Shown here in pieces: positions 1 through 7,067 of a DNA stretch of 12,907 nucleotides. Origin of the DNA: Anaeroplasmataceae bacterium (lineage in GTDB: Bacteria > Bacillota_I > Bacilli_A > Acholeplasmatales > JAEDCM01); assembly GCA_016294165.1 (NCBI GenBank), contig JAEDCM010000039.1:1-12907 (forward strand), read 5' to 3'. Every line of letters starts with the position of its first letter. Position 1 is the stretch's first letter. Position numbers and translations under genes: made by a program. The notes under the pieces are model-generated. The model was not told the DNA's origin, searched no databases, and was given only the letters and a program-made list of their open reading frames with translations.

Positions 1-911
1 TTGAGCATTTATATTTTCATGATGATATTTATCCAGGTGAAGATATGTGGAGTTGGGGTAGTGCTAATTATACTCCAGACTTACAAACAATGAATAAAAT
101 TGTGGATGTAATGGTTCCTAATGAAAGATTTTATTCCTACTGGAGTTCATTAGGTACTCATGGACCATACGTTAAAGTAAATGGTGACAATTATAACTAT
201 TATAATAATCAAGGATATTTTAAAGAAATTTCTGATGCACAAGCAAGTGGAAAACTAATTAATCCGATGAAAACTGCTAGCACAAAATTGCAATTTGAGT
301 TTTATATGGCAAAAGTTATGGATTTTGATCGTGCCGTAAAAGTACTTGTGGATAAATTAGAGGAAAAAGGAATTTTAGATGACACTTTAATCGTTATTTT
401 TGGTGATCATCAGGCTTATTATGATAATTTTCATTATAATGTATATCAAGTTGATTCAAATGAATATTATAATCCGACAATTTATGAGACATTGATGATA
501 ATGTATAATGATGATTTAACTCAGAAATATCATCAAGTGCATAAAACTAATGAAGTAACTAAATTTACATCTCCAATGATAATCGTACCAACAATTTTAG
601 ATTTATTAGGATTACCATATAATGCCAATTATTATTTTGGAAAATCTTTATTTGAACCAAATTATTCACATGTTTATTACAATACTCAGGCTGGTGGTTA
701 TTTTAATGAAAGTTATTTTTCTGATGATGGACTTGAAATCACATTTGCTTTAGATGATGATAAAGAAGCACAGGAACAGTTTTTACAGGAATGTCTTAAT
801 TTAGCAATTAGAATTGATTATGGATATAAGCTATATCAATATAGTTGTATTGATGGAAAGTACGCAAATGTATTTGGACATGTGTCATATGAATCGATGA
901 ATTATAGGTGA
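1..911 (+). CDS. LtaS-like sulfatase-fold phosphoglycerol transferase (5' truncated by window edge)
   Basis: The reading frame is open from base 3 (residues EHLYFHDDIYPGEDMW) through the ATG at 45 to TGA at 909-911, so the gene begins before the window and the ATG at 45 is internal. It is the C-terminal part of an alkaline-phosphatase/sulfatase-superfamily enzyme of the lipoteichoic-acid-synthase type. Visible landmarks, numbered from the ATG at 45, are the substrate-pocket His in THGPY (H39), the metal-binding Asp-His in IFGDHQ (D121-H122), and the terminal SPMIIVPTILDLLG segment shared by LtaS-like proteins. It is paralogous to the next gene: 5 of the first 42 residues differ, both end in VFGHVSYESMNYR, and a 98-bp tract is identical. 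Its stop lies 4 bp before the next ATG and its last codons carry that gene's ribosome binding site, so the two are co-transcribed. The upstream lipobox and nucleophile region cannot be seen. The exact substrate is unknown. Confidence 0.88.
   Translation, partial: EHLYFHDDIYPGEDMWSWGSANYTPDLQTMNKIVDVMVPNERFYSYWSSLGTHGPYVKVNGDNYNYYNNQGYFKEISDAQASGKLINPMKTASTKLQFEFYMAKVMDFDRAVKVLVDKLEEKGILDDTLIVIFGDHQAYYDNFHYNVYQVDSNEYYNPTIYETLMIMYNDDLTQKYHQVHKTNEVTKFTSPMIIVPTILDLLGLPYNANYYFGKSLFEPNYSHVYYNTQAGGYFNESYFSDDGLEITFALDDDKEAQEQFLQECLNLAIRIDYGYKLYQYSCIDGKYANVFGHVSYESMNYR
315..412 (+). repeat. 98-bp identical tract, copy 1 (shared by the tandem paralogues)
   Basis: Every base from 315 to 412 matches 1819 to 1916 (offset 1504), and with one mismatch at 314 the match runs back to 300. 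The surrounding paralogous sequence has many synonymous and amino-acid differences. The tract encodes the segment running into the metal-binding GDH motif. The island-like identity points to recent gene conversion rather than a uniformly young duplication. Confidence 0.9.
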
Positions 912-915
912 TGTT

Positions 916-2415
916 ATGAAAAAACTAATTTTATCGCTTGTCTTGCTTATTGTAGGATTCATGCAAGCATGTAGCAAGACAACAAACAAAGCAGAAGTTA
1001 CAACTACAAATTACGGACAAACCACTTTTGAAACAAATACAATATCTACTAAAACAAATACAACTACTAAAACAGGTACAACAACGATTAGAAAAATTCC
1101 GGTTTATAATGATGGCTATGATGATTTAAGAAGTTATTTTGCAAGTTATACAAAAACAGATAATGAGCTTACAGGAATTCTAAAGAATAAAAATGTTATT
1201 ACTATTTTAGCCGAATCCATTCAACCGTTTGCGGTTAACAAGGAATTAACACCTACGTTATATAAAATGCTATATGAAGGATTAGATTTTACTAATAATT
1301 ATAGTTATAATAAAACAGATGATAGTGAACTTATATCCTTTGCAGGAAGTACGTTAAATCAAGTTGGGTTACAAACTCATTTTGTGAATTATAAGTTTCC
1401 GTTTACTTTACCAAGCATGCTAAATAAGAATTATAAAACGACATACGTTCACGATAATGATGGTAGCTTTTATCGCAGGAGTGAGTTTAATGCACTTTTA
1501 GGATTTGAGAACTTATTATTTCATGATGATATATATCCTGGTGAAGATATGTGGAGTTGGGGCAGTGCCAATTATACTCCGGACTTGCAAACAATGAATA
1601 GAATTGTGGATGTAATAGTTCCTGATGAAAGATTTTATTCATATTGGACTTCATTAGCAACGCATGGCCCTTACTTTAAAGTAAATGGTGACAATTATAG
1701 CTATTATGAAGAAAATGGCTATTTTGCGGCAATTTCCGAAGCTGAAGAAAATGGAAATTTAGTTATTAATCAAATGCCAGATTCTGATAAAAATAAATTT
1801 AGGTTTTATATGGCAAAGGTTATGGATTTTGATCGTGCCGTAAAAGTACTTGTGGATAAATTAGAGGAAAAAGGAATTTTAGATGACACTTTAATCGTTA
1901 TTTTTGGTGATCATCAAGCATATTATGATAATTTTAACTACAAGGTTTATGGGATTGATGAAAGTGCTTATTACAATCCTCAATTGTATAAGACTTTAAT
2001 GATTATGTACAATAATGATTTGACTACCGCATATAAAAAAGCTTATGGAAATAATAAGGTTAATAAATTCACATCTCCAATGATGATTGTACCAACTGTA
2101 TTAGATTTGTTGGGGTATAATTATAATGCCAATTATTATTATGGCAAATCATTATTTGAGTCTTCTTATGGTGATGTTTATTATAATACAAAAGAAGGCG
2201 TATTTCTTAATGAAAATTTCTATTCGGAGAATGGAGAAACGATTATATTTGCGCTTAATAGTGATATTCAAGCTCAAAGGATGTTTTTAGCAGAATGCAA
2301 GTCTTTAAAGAACCGAATTGAAAACATCAATAATTTATATAGATATAAGTATTTAAATGGAACATATTCCAATGTCTTTGGCCATGTTTCATATGAATCG
2401 ATGAATTACAGGTAA
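916..2415 (+). CDS. Lipoprotein LtaS-like phosphoglycerol transferase/sulfatase-family enzyme
   Basis: The 499-residue product starts with a type II signal peptide (MKKLILSLVLLIVGFMQAC), with the likely lipidated Cys at 19. A Thr/Asn-rich spacer follows (residues 20-60), then a sulfatase-fold catalytic domain (about 92-430). Aligning by motif with LtaS, I see the metal ligand E100 in LAES, the Thr nucleophile T134 in NKTDDSEL, R188 in FYRR, H250 in THGP, and D332-H333 in GDHQ. A Thr nucleophile favours phosphoglycerol or phosphoethanolamine-type transfer over sulfate-ester hydrolysis, which needs a formylglycine made from Cys or Ser. Classical LtaS has five N-terminal membrane helices; here a lipid anchor and spacer replace them, so the enzyme should face outward on the membrane. 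The ribosome binding site AGGTGA (906-911) lies in the end of the preceding paralogue. Real substrate unproven. Confidence 0.85.
   Translation: MKKLILSLVLLIVGFMQACSKTTNKAEVTTTNYGQTTFETNTISTKTNTTTKTGTTTIRKIPVYNDGYDDLRSYFASYTKTDNELTGILKNKNVITILAESIQPFAVNKELTPTLYKMLYEGLDFTNNYSYNKTDDSELISFAGSTLNQVGLQTHFVNYKFPFTLPSMLNKNYKTTYVHDNDGSFYRRSEFNALLGFENLLFHDDIYPGEDMWSWGSANYTPDLQTMNRIVDVIVPDERFYSYWTSLATHGPYFKVNGDNYSYYEENGYFAAISEAEENGNLVINQMPDSDKNKFRFYMAKVMDFDRAVKVLVDKLEEKGILDDTLIVIFGDHQAYYDNFNYKVYGIDESAYYNPQLYKTLMIMYNNDLTTAYKKAYGNNKVNKFTSPMMIVPTVLDLLGYNYNANYYYGKSLFESSYGDVYYNTKEGVFLNENFYSENGETIIFALNSDIQAQRMFLAECKSLKNRIENINNLYRYKYLNGTYSNVFGHVSYESMNYR
1819..1916 (+). repeat. 98-bp identical tract, copy 2
   Basis: This is the partner of 315-412, in direct orientation. 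Identity stops sharply after 1916 (A here, G in copy 1) and the next 60 bases diverge visibly. Direct repeats of this length can also recombine, which would delete about 1.5 kb and fuse the two genes. Confidence 0.9.
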
Positions 2416-2440
2416 TAAGGAGTTAACTCCTTATTATTTT
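2413..2440 (+). terminator. Rho-independent terminator after the LtaS-like pair
   Basis: Bases 2413-2436 form a perfect 24-bp palindrome (10-bp stem, TTAA loop, core AAGGAG/CTCCTT) beginning at the stop codon of the upstream gene. A TTTT run (2437-2440) and a further T-rich stretch follow. The T-run is short, so efficiency is uncertain. Confidence 0.72.
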
Positions 2441-2462
2441 GCTTTATTAAGTTAAAGAATAG

Positions 2463-2471
2463 TGTTATAAT
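2463..2471 (+). promoter_or_regulatory. Extended -10 promoter of the cysteine operon
   Basis: TGT-TATAAT at 2463-2471 is a perfect extended -10 element. The best -35 at 17-bp spacing is only TTTATT (2443-2448). It sits between the preceding terminator and the cysK start, about 28 bp before the ATG. No T-box or SAM-riboswitch-like leader fits in this gap, so control must be by a protein or absent. Confidence 0.65.
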
Positions 2472-2498
2472 AGAAATAAGCTTGAAAAGGGTGATAAT

Positions 2499-3356
2499 AT
2501 GATATATGAAAACATTATAGATTTATTAGGGAATACTCCAGTTGTTAAATATGATGGAATATATATTAAATTAGAATGTTATAATCCAACAGGATCAATA
2601 AAAGATCGTGCTGCCTACTATATGATTGATGGGGCTATGAAAAAAGGATTACTAAAGAAAAATGATACAATCGTTGAGCCGACTAGTGGAAACACAGGAA
2701 TTGGGTTAGCAGCCTTTGGAAAGGTACTGGGATTTAATGTTGTGATTATTATGCCTGATACAATGAGCATTGAGCGAATAAAGGCTATCAAGGCTTATGG
2801 AGCCGAAGTGATTTTAACTGATGGTAAGTTTGGAATGAAGGGGTCAGTTGATTTGGCAAATAAGTTAGTAGAAGAAAAAGGATATGTATTATTAGATCAG
2901 TTTAAAAATCCTGATAATGCTTATGCTCATGAGATGACTACTGCAAAAGAGATTATTCAAGATTTTGATGAATTAGATTATTTAGTTTGTGGGATTGGTA
3001 CTGGTGGAACTATTACAGGTCTATCTAGAGTTTTGAAAGAACACTATCCAAATTTAAAGGTTATTGGAGTAGAACCAGAAAAATCTCCATTGTTAACTAA
3101 AGGGTATAGTGGGGGCCATGGCCTTCAAGGTATTGGTGCTAATTTTATTCCTGAGATATTAGATTTGAAATGTGTTGATGAGATTGTAACAGTTGGTGAT
3201 GAAGAAGCATATACTGAAATGGATAGATTAGCAAAAAATGGCTTGTTTCTAGGAATATCAAGTGCTGCAGCAGTATTTGTTGCAAAACAATTTAAGGGAA
3301 AAGTATTAGCTATTTCACCGGATGGTGGATTAAAATATTTAAGTATCATTAAATAA
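2499..3356 (+). CDS. cysK: Cysteine synthase (O-acetylserine sulfhydrylase), PLP-dependent
   Basis: It makes L-cysteine from O-acetylserine and sulfide in the cytoplasm. The 285-residue protein has the fold-type II PLP layout: the Schiff-base lysine K35 in NPTGSIKDR, the substrate-binding loop TSGNTG (62-67), the phosphate-binding loop GIGTGGT (165-171), HGLQGIGANFIP (207-218), and SPDGG (273-277) near the PLP ring nitrogen. It is slightly shorter than the usual 300-310 residues, trimmed mainly at the C-terminus. The start is the ATG at 2499, preceded by AAAGGGTGAT. A serine acetyltransferase gene, which supplies its substrate, begins 12 bp after its stop, which supports the assignment over cystathionine beta-synthase or another beta-replacing relative. 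Confidence 0.93.
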   Translation: MIYENIIDLLGNTPVVKYDGIYIKLECYNPTGSIKDRAAYYMIDGAMKKGLLKKNDTIVEPTSGNTGIGLAAFGKVLGFNVVIIMPDTMSIERIKAIKAYGAEVILTDGKFGMKGSVDLANKLVEEKGYVLLDQFKNPDNAYAHEMTTAKEIIQDFDELDYLVCGIGTGGTITGLSRVLKEHYPNLKVIGVEPEKSPLLTKGYSGGHGLQGIGANFIPEILDLKCVDEIVTVGDEEAYTEMDRLAKNGLFLGISSAAAVFVAKQFKGKVLAISPDGGLKYLSIIK

Positions 3357-3368
3357 GAAGGTGATTAA

Positions 3369-3917
3369 ATGAAAGGTTTATTAATTGCATTTGGAATAAC
3401 GATTGGGATTTTGTTATTAATATATATCTTTGGATATAATTATTTTAAATCAATAAAAAAACGTGATCCAGCTGCTAGACATTTCTTGCAAATTATTTTA
3501 ACATATCCTGGTGTTCACGCCTTATTCTTTTATAAAATTGCCCATTTCTTATATAAAATTAAATTGAAGCTAATTGCGGAAATCATAATGTGGATAGCTC
3601 GTTTTATTACTCATATTGAAATTCATCCAGGAGCAAAAATCGGTAAAAGATTATTTATTGACCATGGATGTGGAGTTGTAATCGGAGAAACAGCCATCAT
3701 TGGTGATGATTGCACAATGTATCACGGTGTTACATTAGGAGGGCGTAAATTTGAGCATGTTAAGCGCCATCCGACAATTGGAAATAATGTAATGCTTGGG
3801 ACCGGTAGTAGAATTTTAGGTAACGTTAATGTTGGAAACAATGTTACGGTTGCGGCTAATGCAATGATATTAAAAGATGTACCAGATAACGAAACAGTTA
3901 TTGGAATTTACAAGTAG
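3369..3917 (+). CDS. cysE: Serine O-acetyltransferase, left-handed beta-helix type
   Basis: It transfers acetyl from acetyl-CoA to serine, giving the O-acetylserine used by the adjacent cysK. Family signatures are DPAARHF and LTYPGVHALFFYKIAHFLY in the N-terminal helical part, IEIHPGAKIGKRLFIDHG with catalytic H99, VVIGETAIIG, VTLGG, and KRHPTIGNN with catalytic H134. These are followed by hexapeptide-repeat coils. Two things are unusual. Residues 3-25 (GLLIAFGITIGILLLIYIFGYNY) form a strong hydrophobic helix, which looks like a membrane anchor. The protein also stops at GIYK, where relatives continue with GIPARVV and a C-terminal tail, so it lacks the tail that docks into CysK in the classical cysteine synthase complex. 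The AAGGTGA ribosome binding site lies just after the cysK stop. Function is confident; membrane location is inferred. Confidence 0.92.
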   Translation: MKGLLIAFGITIGILLLIYIFGYNYFKSIKKRDPAARHFLQIILTYPGVHALFFYKIAHFLYKIKLKLIAEIIMWIARFITHIEIHPGAKIGKRLFIDHGCGVVIGETAIIGDDCTMYHGVTLGGRKFEHVKRHPTIGNNVMLGTGSRILGNVNVGNNVTVAANAMILKDVPDNETVIGIYK

Positions 3918-3925
3918 GTAATTTT

Positions 3926-4387
3926 ATGGATAAAACGAATGTAATGCGGATTTTAGATCAAAAGAGAATAAAATATGAAGCCTATGATTATAGTAATGCG
4001 GTATCTGGAGTTGAAGTTGCTCAAGCATTAAATGTTGATCCTAATAAAGTATTTAAAACCTTAGTTACCATTTCTAAAAGTAACCGATATTATGTTTTTG
4101 TAATACCAGTTGTCAAGGAATTGGATTTAAAAAAAGCTGCAGCTTCAGTTAAGGAAAAAAGCATTGAAATGATTAAATCTAAAGATTTATTAGGTGTAAC
4201 TGGTTATATTCATGGAGGATGCTCGCCTATCGGAATGAAGAAGCTATTTAAGACTTGTATTGATGAGACTGCATTAGGGTTTGATAGTATAATTTTTAGT
4301 GCGGGTAAAATTGGTTATCAAGTGGAATTATCTCCTTTAGAATTAAAAAAGTTAGTTAATGCAGAGTTCACTAATCTAACTATATGA
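3926..4387 (+). CDS. ybaK: YbaK/ProX-family Cys-tRNA(Pro) deacylase
   Basis: The 153-residue protein is a single YbaK/aminoacyl-tRNA editing domain. The family marks are the catalytic lysine K44 in KVFKTL, a VIPVVKELDLKKAA segment, and the hallmark GYIHGGCSPIGMKK (about 112-125). YbaK hydrolyses cysteine wrongly attached to tRNA(Pro) by prolyl-tRNA synthetase. Its place as third gene of a cysteine-synthesis operon, 8 bp after cysE, makes functional sense, because raised cysteine increases that mischarging. TAGGTAA, overlapping the cysE stop, serves as ribosome binding site. Other members of the superfamily edit other amino acids, but the GGCSPIG signature and the neighbours favour cysteine. 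Confidence 0.9.
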   Translation: MDKTNVMRILDQKRIKYEAYDYSNAVSGVEVAQALNVDPNKVFKTLVTISKSNRYYVFVIPVVKELDLKKAAASVKEKSIEMIKSKDLLGVTGYIHGGCSPIGMKKLFKTCIDETALGFDSIIFSAGKIGYQVELSPLELKKLVNAEFTNLTI

Positions 4388-4391
4388 TTTC

Positions 4392-4421
4392 AAACCTTCA
4401 ATTAAAAATTGAAGGTTTTTT
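4392..4421 (+). terminator. Rho-independent terminator of the cysteine operon
   Basis: A 12-bp perfect stem (4392-4403 with 4407-4418, core ACCTTCAATT/AATTGAAGGT) has an AAA loop and a T6 run at 4416-4421. It begins 5 bp after the ybaK stop. Confidence 0.9.
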
Positions 4422-4449
4422 AATAAATATAAAAAAATTCGATTTTTTG

Positions 4450-4458
4450 TGATAAAAT
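4450..4458 (+). promoter_or_regulatory. Extended -10 promoter of tatD-htrA
   Basis: TGA-TAAAAT (4450-4458) has the TGn extension and matches the -10 consensus at five of six positions. No good -35 is visible upstream in the A-rich stretch. It lies 21 bp before the preferred tatD start. Confidence 0.5.
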
Positions 4459-4479
4459 TTAAATGAAGGGATGATGGAT

Positions 4480-5250
4480 ATGTATATAGATACTCATGCT
4501 CATTTGAATGATAGTGCCTATTTAGATGATTTAGAAGAAGTTATCGCCTCTTCAATGGCGAATGAAGTTAAAGGATTTATAGTTGTTGGGTTTAATAAAG
4601 AAACCAATAAAAGAGCTATTGAACTAGCCCATAAATACCCTTTTATCTATGCAACAGTTGGGATTCATCCTTCAGATGTTAATGAATATAATGAAGAGAA
4701 TAAAAATCTTATTTTAAAACAATTGGAGGATCCAAAGGTTGTGGGTATTGGAGAATGTGGTCTTGATTATTATTGGCATCAGGATAATAAAGAACTTCAG
4801 AAGGAAGTATTTAGATGGCAAATTGAAACATCTAAAAAATTAGATATTCCAATTATTATTCACATGCGCGATGCATCATTAGATACGCTTAATATTCTAA
4901 AAGAGTATGATAATGTTAAAGGAATAATGCATGGCTATTCAGGTAGTGCAGAAATGCTTGAAGATTTCTATAAAATTGGATTGCATATTGCGATTGGAGG
5001 AGTAGTTACTTTTAAAAACGCCAAAGTGATTAAAGAAGTCGCAAGGGTTGCTAGGATGGATCGTTTAGTATTAGAAACTGATTGTCCATATTTGACTCCA
5101 CATCCATATCGTGGAAAGAGAAATTCACCAGAGTATATCCCGTTGATAGCAAAAGAAATAGCCTTATTAAAGGATATTTCAATTTCAGATATCAGAGATA
5201 TAACATATAAAAATGTGTTAAAACTATTTGATTTGGAGGGGAAATTATGA
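4480..5250 (+). CDS. tatD: TatD-family metal-dependent deoxyribonuclease
   Basis: A TIM-barrel amidohydrolase-superfamily enzyme; TatD proteins act as metal-dependent 3'-5' exonucleases linked to DNA repair. From the ATG at 4480 it has 256 residues with every expected metal ligand: H6 and H8 in IDTHAHL, E92 in GIGECGLDYYW, H128 in IIIHMRD, H151 in MHGYSG, and D201 in LETDCPYLTPHP. Three in-frame ATGs occur at 4471, 4474 and 4480. The GAAGGG ribosome binding site ends at 4470, directly abutting the first but 9 bp from the third, and family members start close to xIDTHAHL, so I choose 4480. Its stop overlaps the htrA start (ATGA), which implies translational coupling. Confidence 0.93.
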   Translation: MYIDTHAHLNDSAYLDDLEEVIASSMANEVKGFIVVGFNKETNKRAIELAHKYPFIYATVGIHPSDVNEYNEENKNLILKQLEDPKVVGIGECGLDYYWHQDNKELQKEVFRWQIETSKKLDIPIIIHMRDASLDTLNILKEYDNVKGIMHGYSGSAEMLEDFYKIGLHIAIGGVVTFKNAKVIKEVARVARMDRLVLETDCPYLTPHPYRGKRNSPEYIPLIAKEIALLKDISISDIRDITYKNVLKLFDLEGKL

Positions 5251-6440
5251 AAAAACTATTAATTTTTCTTATGATGATGTCAGTTGCTTTATTATCAGCT
5301 TGTTCCATCAGTTTAGGACCGGTTACTAGTGAAAATACAACAACAAAGCTAGCTGGAACCTATACAACAGGAGTTATTATGCCACCTAATACAGGAATAA
5401 CAGTAGATGATAACATTTCATCTCTTCAGTCGCAAATAACCGCAACAATTAGTTTAAGACAGGCTTCAACCTTTGCGGTAATCAATTATCATGACATTGA
5501 TACTGATGATATTGAAGGAGATGTAGCTGCAAGCTCTGGTTCATGTGTTATTTATAAAAAGATTTTAAATTCAAATAATACATACACATATTATGTTTTA
5601 ACAAATAGACATGTTACAGAAAATGGTAATTCATTTACAATTATGCTTGGGGATAAGTCAAATGTAGATGCTGAGCTTGTTGGAGAAAGCACATTACATG
5701 ATGTGGCTATTTTGAGATTTACATCAATAGAATCATCATATGAAAGTGTTGAAATACTAGATAATAGTGATATTTCAATTGGTCAATTTGTTATTGCTAT
5801 TGGAACACCAATGTCACTTAAGTATTATAATACTGCAACATTAGGTATAGTATCTGGTATTCGTGATGGACTAATTCAACATGATGCGGCAATTAATAGT
5901 GGAAATAGTGGTGGACCATTATATGATATTTATGGAAATTTAGTTGGTTTAAATGTTTCGAAATTATCTGAGAATGCTGATGATAAGGTCTCAATTGAAG
6001 GTATAGGCTTTGCCGTGGCACCTGATGCTTTAAGAGAGTCAATTATAGAAATTGAAGCAAATGATCCTGGATATGAGATTAAGCCAGTTTTAGGTATAAG
6101 TGTTTATCCAGTTCAAAATATTTTAACAGTTGCGGCTATGACAAAAGAAGAATATATTTCTCAAGGTGGAACGGCTAGTGATTACGATAACATTGTTGGA
6201 TATAAAGAAATGATTAGTTCTGATGTGACTAGTGGATTATTAGTAACGAATGTTGATAGTAATGGTGTTTCTTATCGTGATGGATTGGAAAAATATGATG
6301 TTATTTTATCAGTTGATGGAAATACGATATCTAAAAATGCTGATATTAAATCTATTTTAGATAGTAAAACAGTCGGAGAAACAATTGTCTTTAGTGTTAA
6401 TCGTTTAGGAAAAGTTTTAAACATTACTGTAACTTTGTAG
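5247..6440 (+). CDS. HtrA/DegP-type trypsin-like serine protease, lipoprotein with one PDZ domain
   Basis: An extracytoplasmic quality-control protease. The 397 residues begin with a type II signal peptide (LLSAC, lipid Cys at 19) and a short Thr-rich spacer (about 28-42). The trypsin-like domain has the full triad: H122 in LTNRHVTEN, D152 in LHDVAILRF, and S221 in NSGNSGGPLYD. A single C-terminal PDZ domain spans about 278-395 (GLLVTNVDSNGVSYRDGL and DVILSVDGNTI are typical). Most Gram-positive HtrA proteins are anchored by one N-terminal helix, so the lipid anchor here is a variant. The gene starts inside the tatD stop codon (4-bp overlap), with GGAGGGGAA about 8 bp upstream. Its natural targets cannot be read from sequence. 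Confidence 0.92.
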   Translation: MKKLLIFLMMMSVALLSACSISLGPVTSENTTTKLAGTYTTGVIMPPNTGITVDDNISSLQSQITATISLRQASTFAVINYHDIDTDDIEGDVAASSGSCVIYKKILNSNNTYTYYVLTNRHVTENGNSFTIMLGDKSNVDAELVGESTLHDVAILRFTSIESSYESVEILDNSDISIGQFVIAIGTPMSLKYYNTATLGIVSGIRDGLIQHDAAINSGNSGGPLYDIYGNLVGLNVSKLSENADDKVSIEGIGFAVAPDALRESIIEIEANDPGYEIKPVLGISVYPVQNILTVAAMTKEEYISQGGTASDYDNIVGYKEMISSDVTSGLLVTNVDSNGVSYRDGLEKYDVILSVDGNTISKNADIKSILDSKTVGETIVFSVNRLGKVLNITVTL

Positions 6441-6443
6441 AAT

Positions 6444-6486
6444 AAAACCTCCTATAATTGGACATTATGATTATAGGAGGTTTTTT
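6444..6486 (+). terminator. Terminator after htrA whose 3' arm contains the rubrerythrin RBS
   Basis: A perfect 15-bp stem pairs 6444-6458 with 6470-6484 around an 11-nt loop, with a T6 run at 6481-6486. The 3' arm contains AGGAGG (6475-6480), which is the ribosome binding site of the gene starting at 6489. The 5' arm contains TATAAT (6453-6458). A read-through transcript would bury the RBS; one started inside the hairpin would not. Confidence 0.85.
6453..6480 (+). promoter_or_regulatory. Probable rubrerythrin -10 element, possible Per-box-like operator, and RBS
   Basis: TATAAT at 6453-6458 is a perfect -10; the hexamer 17 bp upstream (TAACTT, 6430-6435) is a weak -35. Bases 6462-6476 (ACATTATGATTATAG) match the PerR box TTATAATNATTATAA at 10 of 14 informative positions, 6 of 7 in the right half. 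PerR controls rubrerythrins in some anaerobes, but in AT-rich DNA such a match is weak evidence. AGGAGG (6475-6480) lies 8 bp before the ATG. Confidence 0.5.
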
Positions 6487-6488
6487 AA

Positions 6489-7067
6489 ATGAGAACAAAG
6501 GAAAATTTAATGAGAGCATTTGCAGGTGAATCTCAAGCAAGAAACAGATATGATATAGCAGCTGAGTATTGTAAGAAGCAAGGATATCATGTTTTGTATG
6601 AGGTATTTAGATATACGGCTGAGCAGGAAAAAGAGCATGCTAAAATTTTTTATGATTTTTTAAAGGATATGGATGGCCAGACGATTTATATTGATGGAGG
6701 ATATCCAGTAAATAATAACGATGACATTGTAAAACTTTTAGAGGATGCTTCTCATAATGAGTTTGAAGAACGAAATGTTATTTATCCTGAATTTGCAAAA
6801 ATAGCGAGAGAAGAGGGTTTTCCCAAGATTGCATATGCCTTTGAAGAGATTAGTAAAATTGAAGAAACACATGCAATAAGATTTGAATATTATATTGATC
6901 TAATAAAAAATAATGAGTTATTTGATGGTGATGAAAATTCAACATGGCATTGCACAAAATGTGGATATCATCATCGAGGAAAAACAGCACCAAAGGAATG
7001 TCCTGTTTGTCATCATGAGCAAGGGTATTTTACGCATTATGAGCCACATTTGGTCAAGAAGCATTAA
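6489..7067 (+). CDS. rbr: Rubrerythrin, diiron peroxidase with C-terminal rubredoxin domain
   Basis: It reduces hydrogen peroxide in the cytoplasm of anaerobic and microaerobic bacteria, drawing electrons through its rubredoxin domain. The 192-residue protein has an N-terminal four-helix ferritin-like domain (1-145) with diiron ligands at E14, E47/H50, E91/E94 and E125/H128; the spacing fits classical rubrerythrin. A rubredoxin-type Fe(Cys)4 site follows: C155 and C158 in CTKC, and C171 and C174 in CPVC. All ligands are present, so it should be active. It begins inside the previous gene's terminator region and overlaps the end of the convergent PBP gene by 14 bp. Confidence 0.96.
   Translation: MRTKENLMRAFAGESQARNRYDIAAEYCKKQGYHVLYEVFRYTAEQEKEHAKIFYDFLKDMDGQTIYIDGGYPVNNNDDIVKLLEDASHNEFEERNVIYPEFAKIAREEGFPKIAYAFEEISKIEETHAIRFEYYIDLIKNNELFDGDENSTWHCTKCGYHHRGKTAPKECPVCHHEQGYFTHYEPHLVKKH

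Noticed and set aside
3125..3349. 74-residue minus-strand open frame inside cysK
   Set aside because: Entirely within a strongly conserved gene on the other strand, with no promoter or ribosome binding site.
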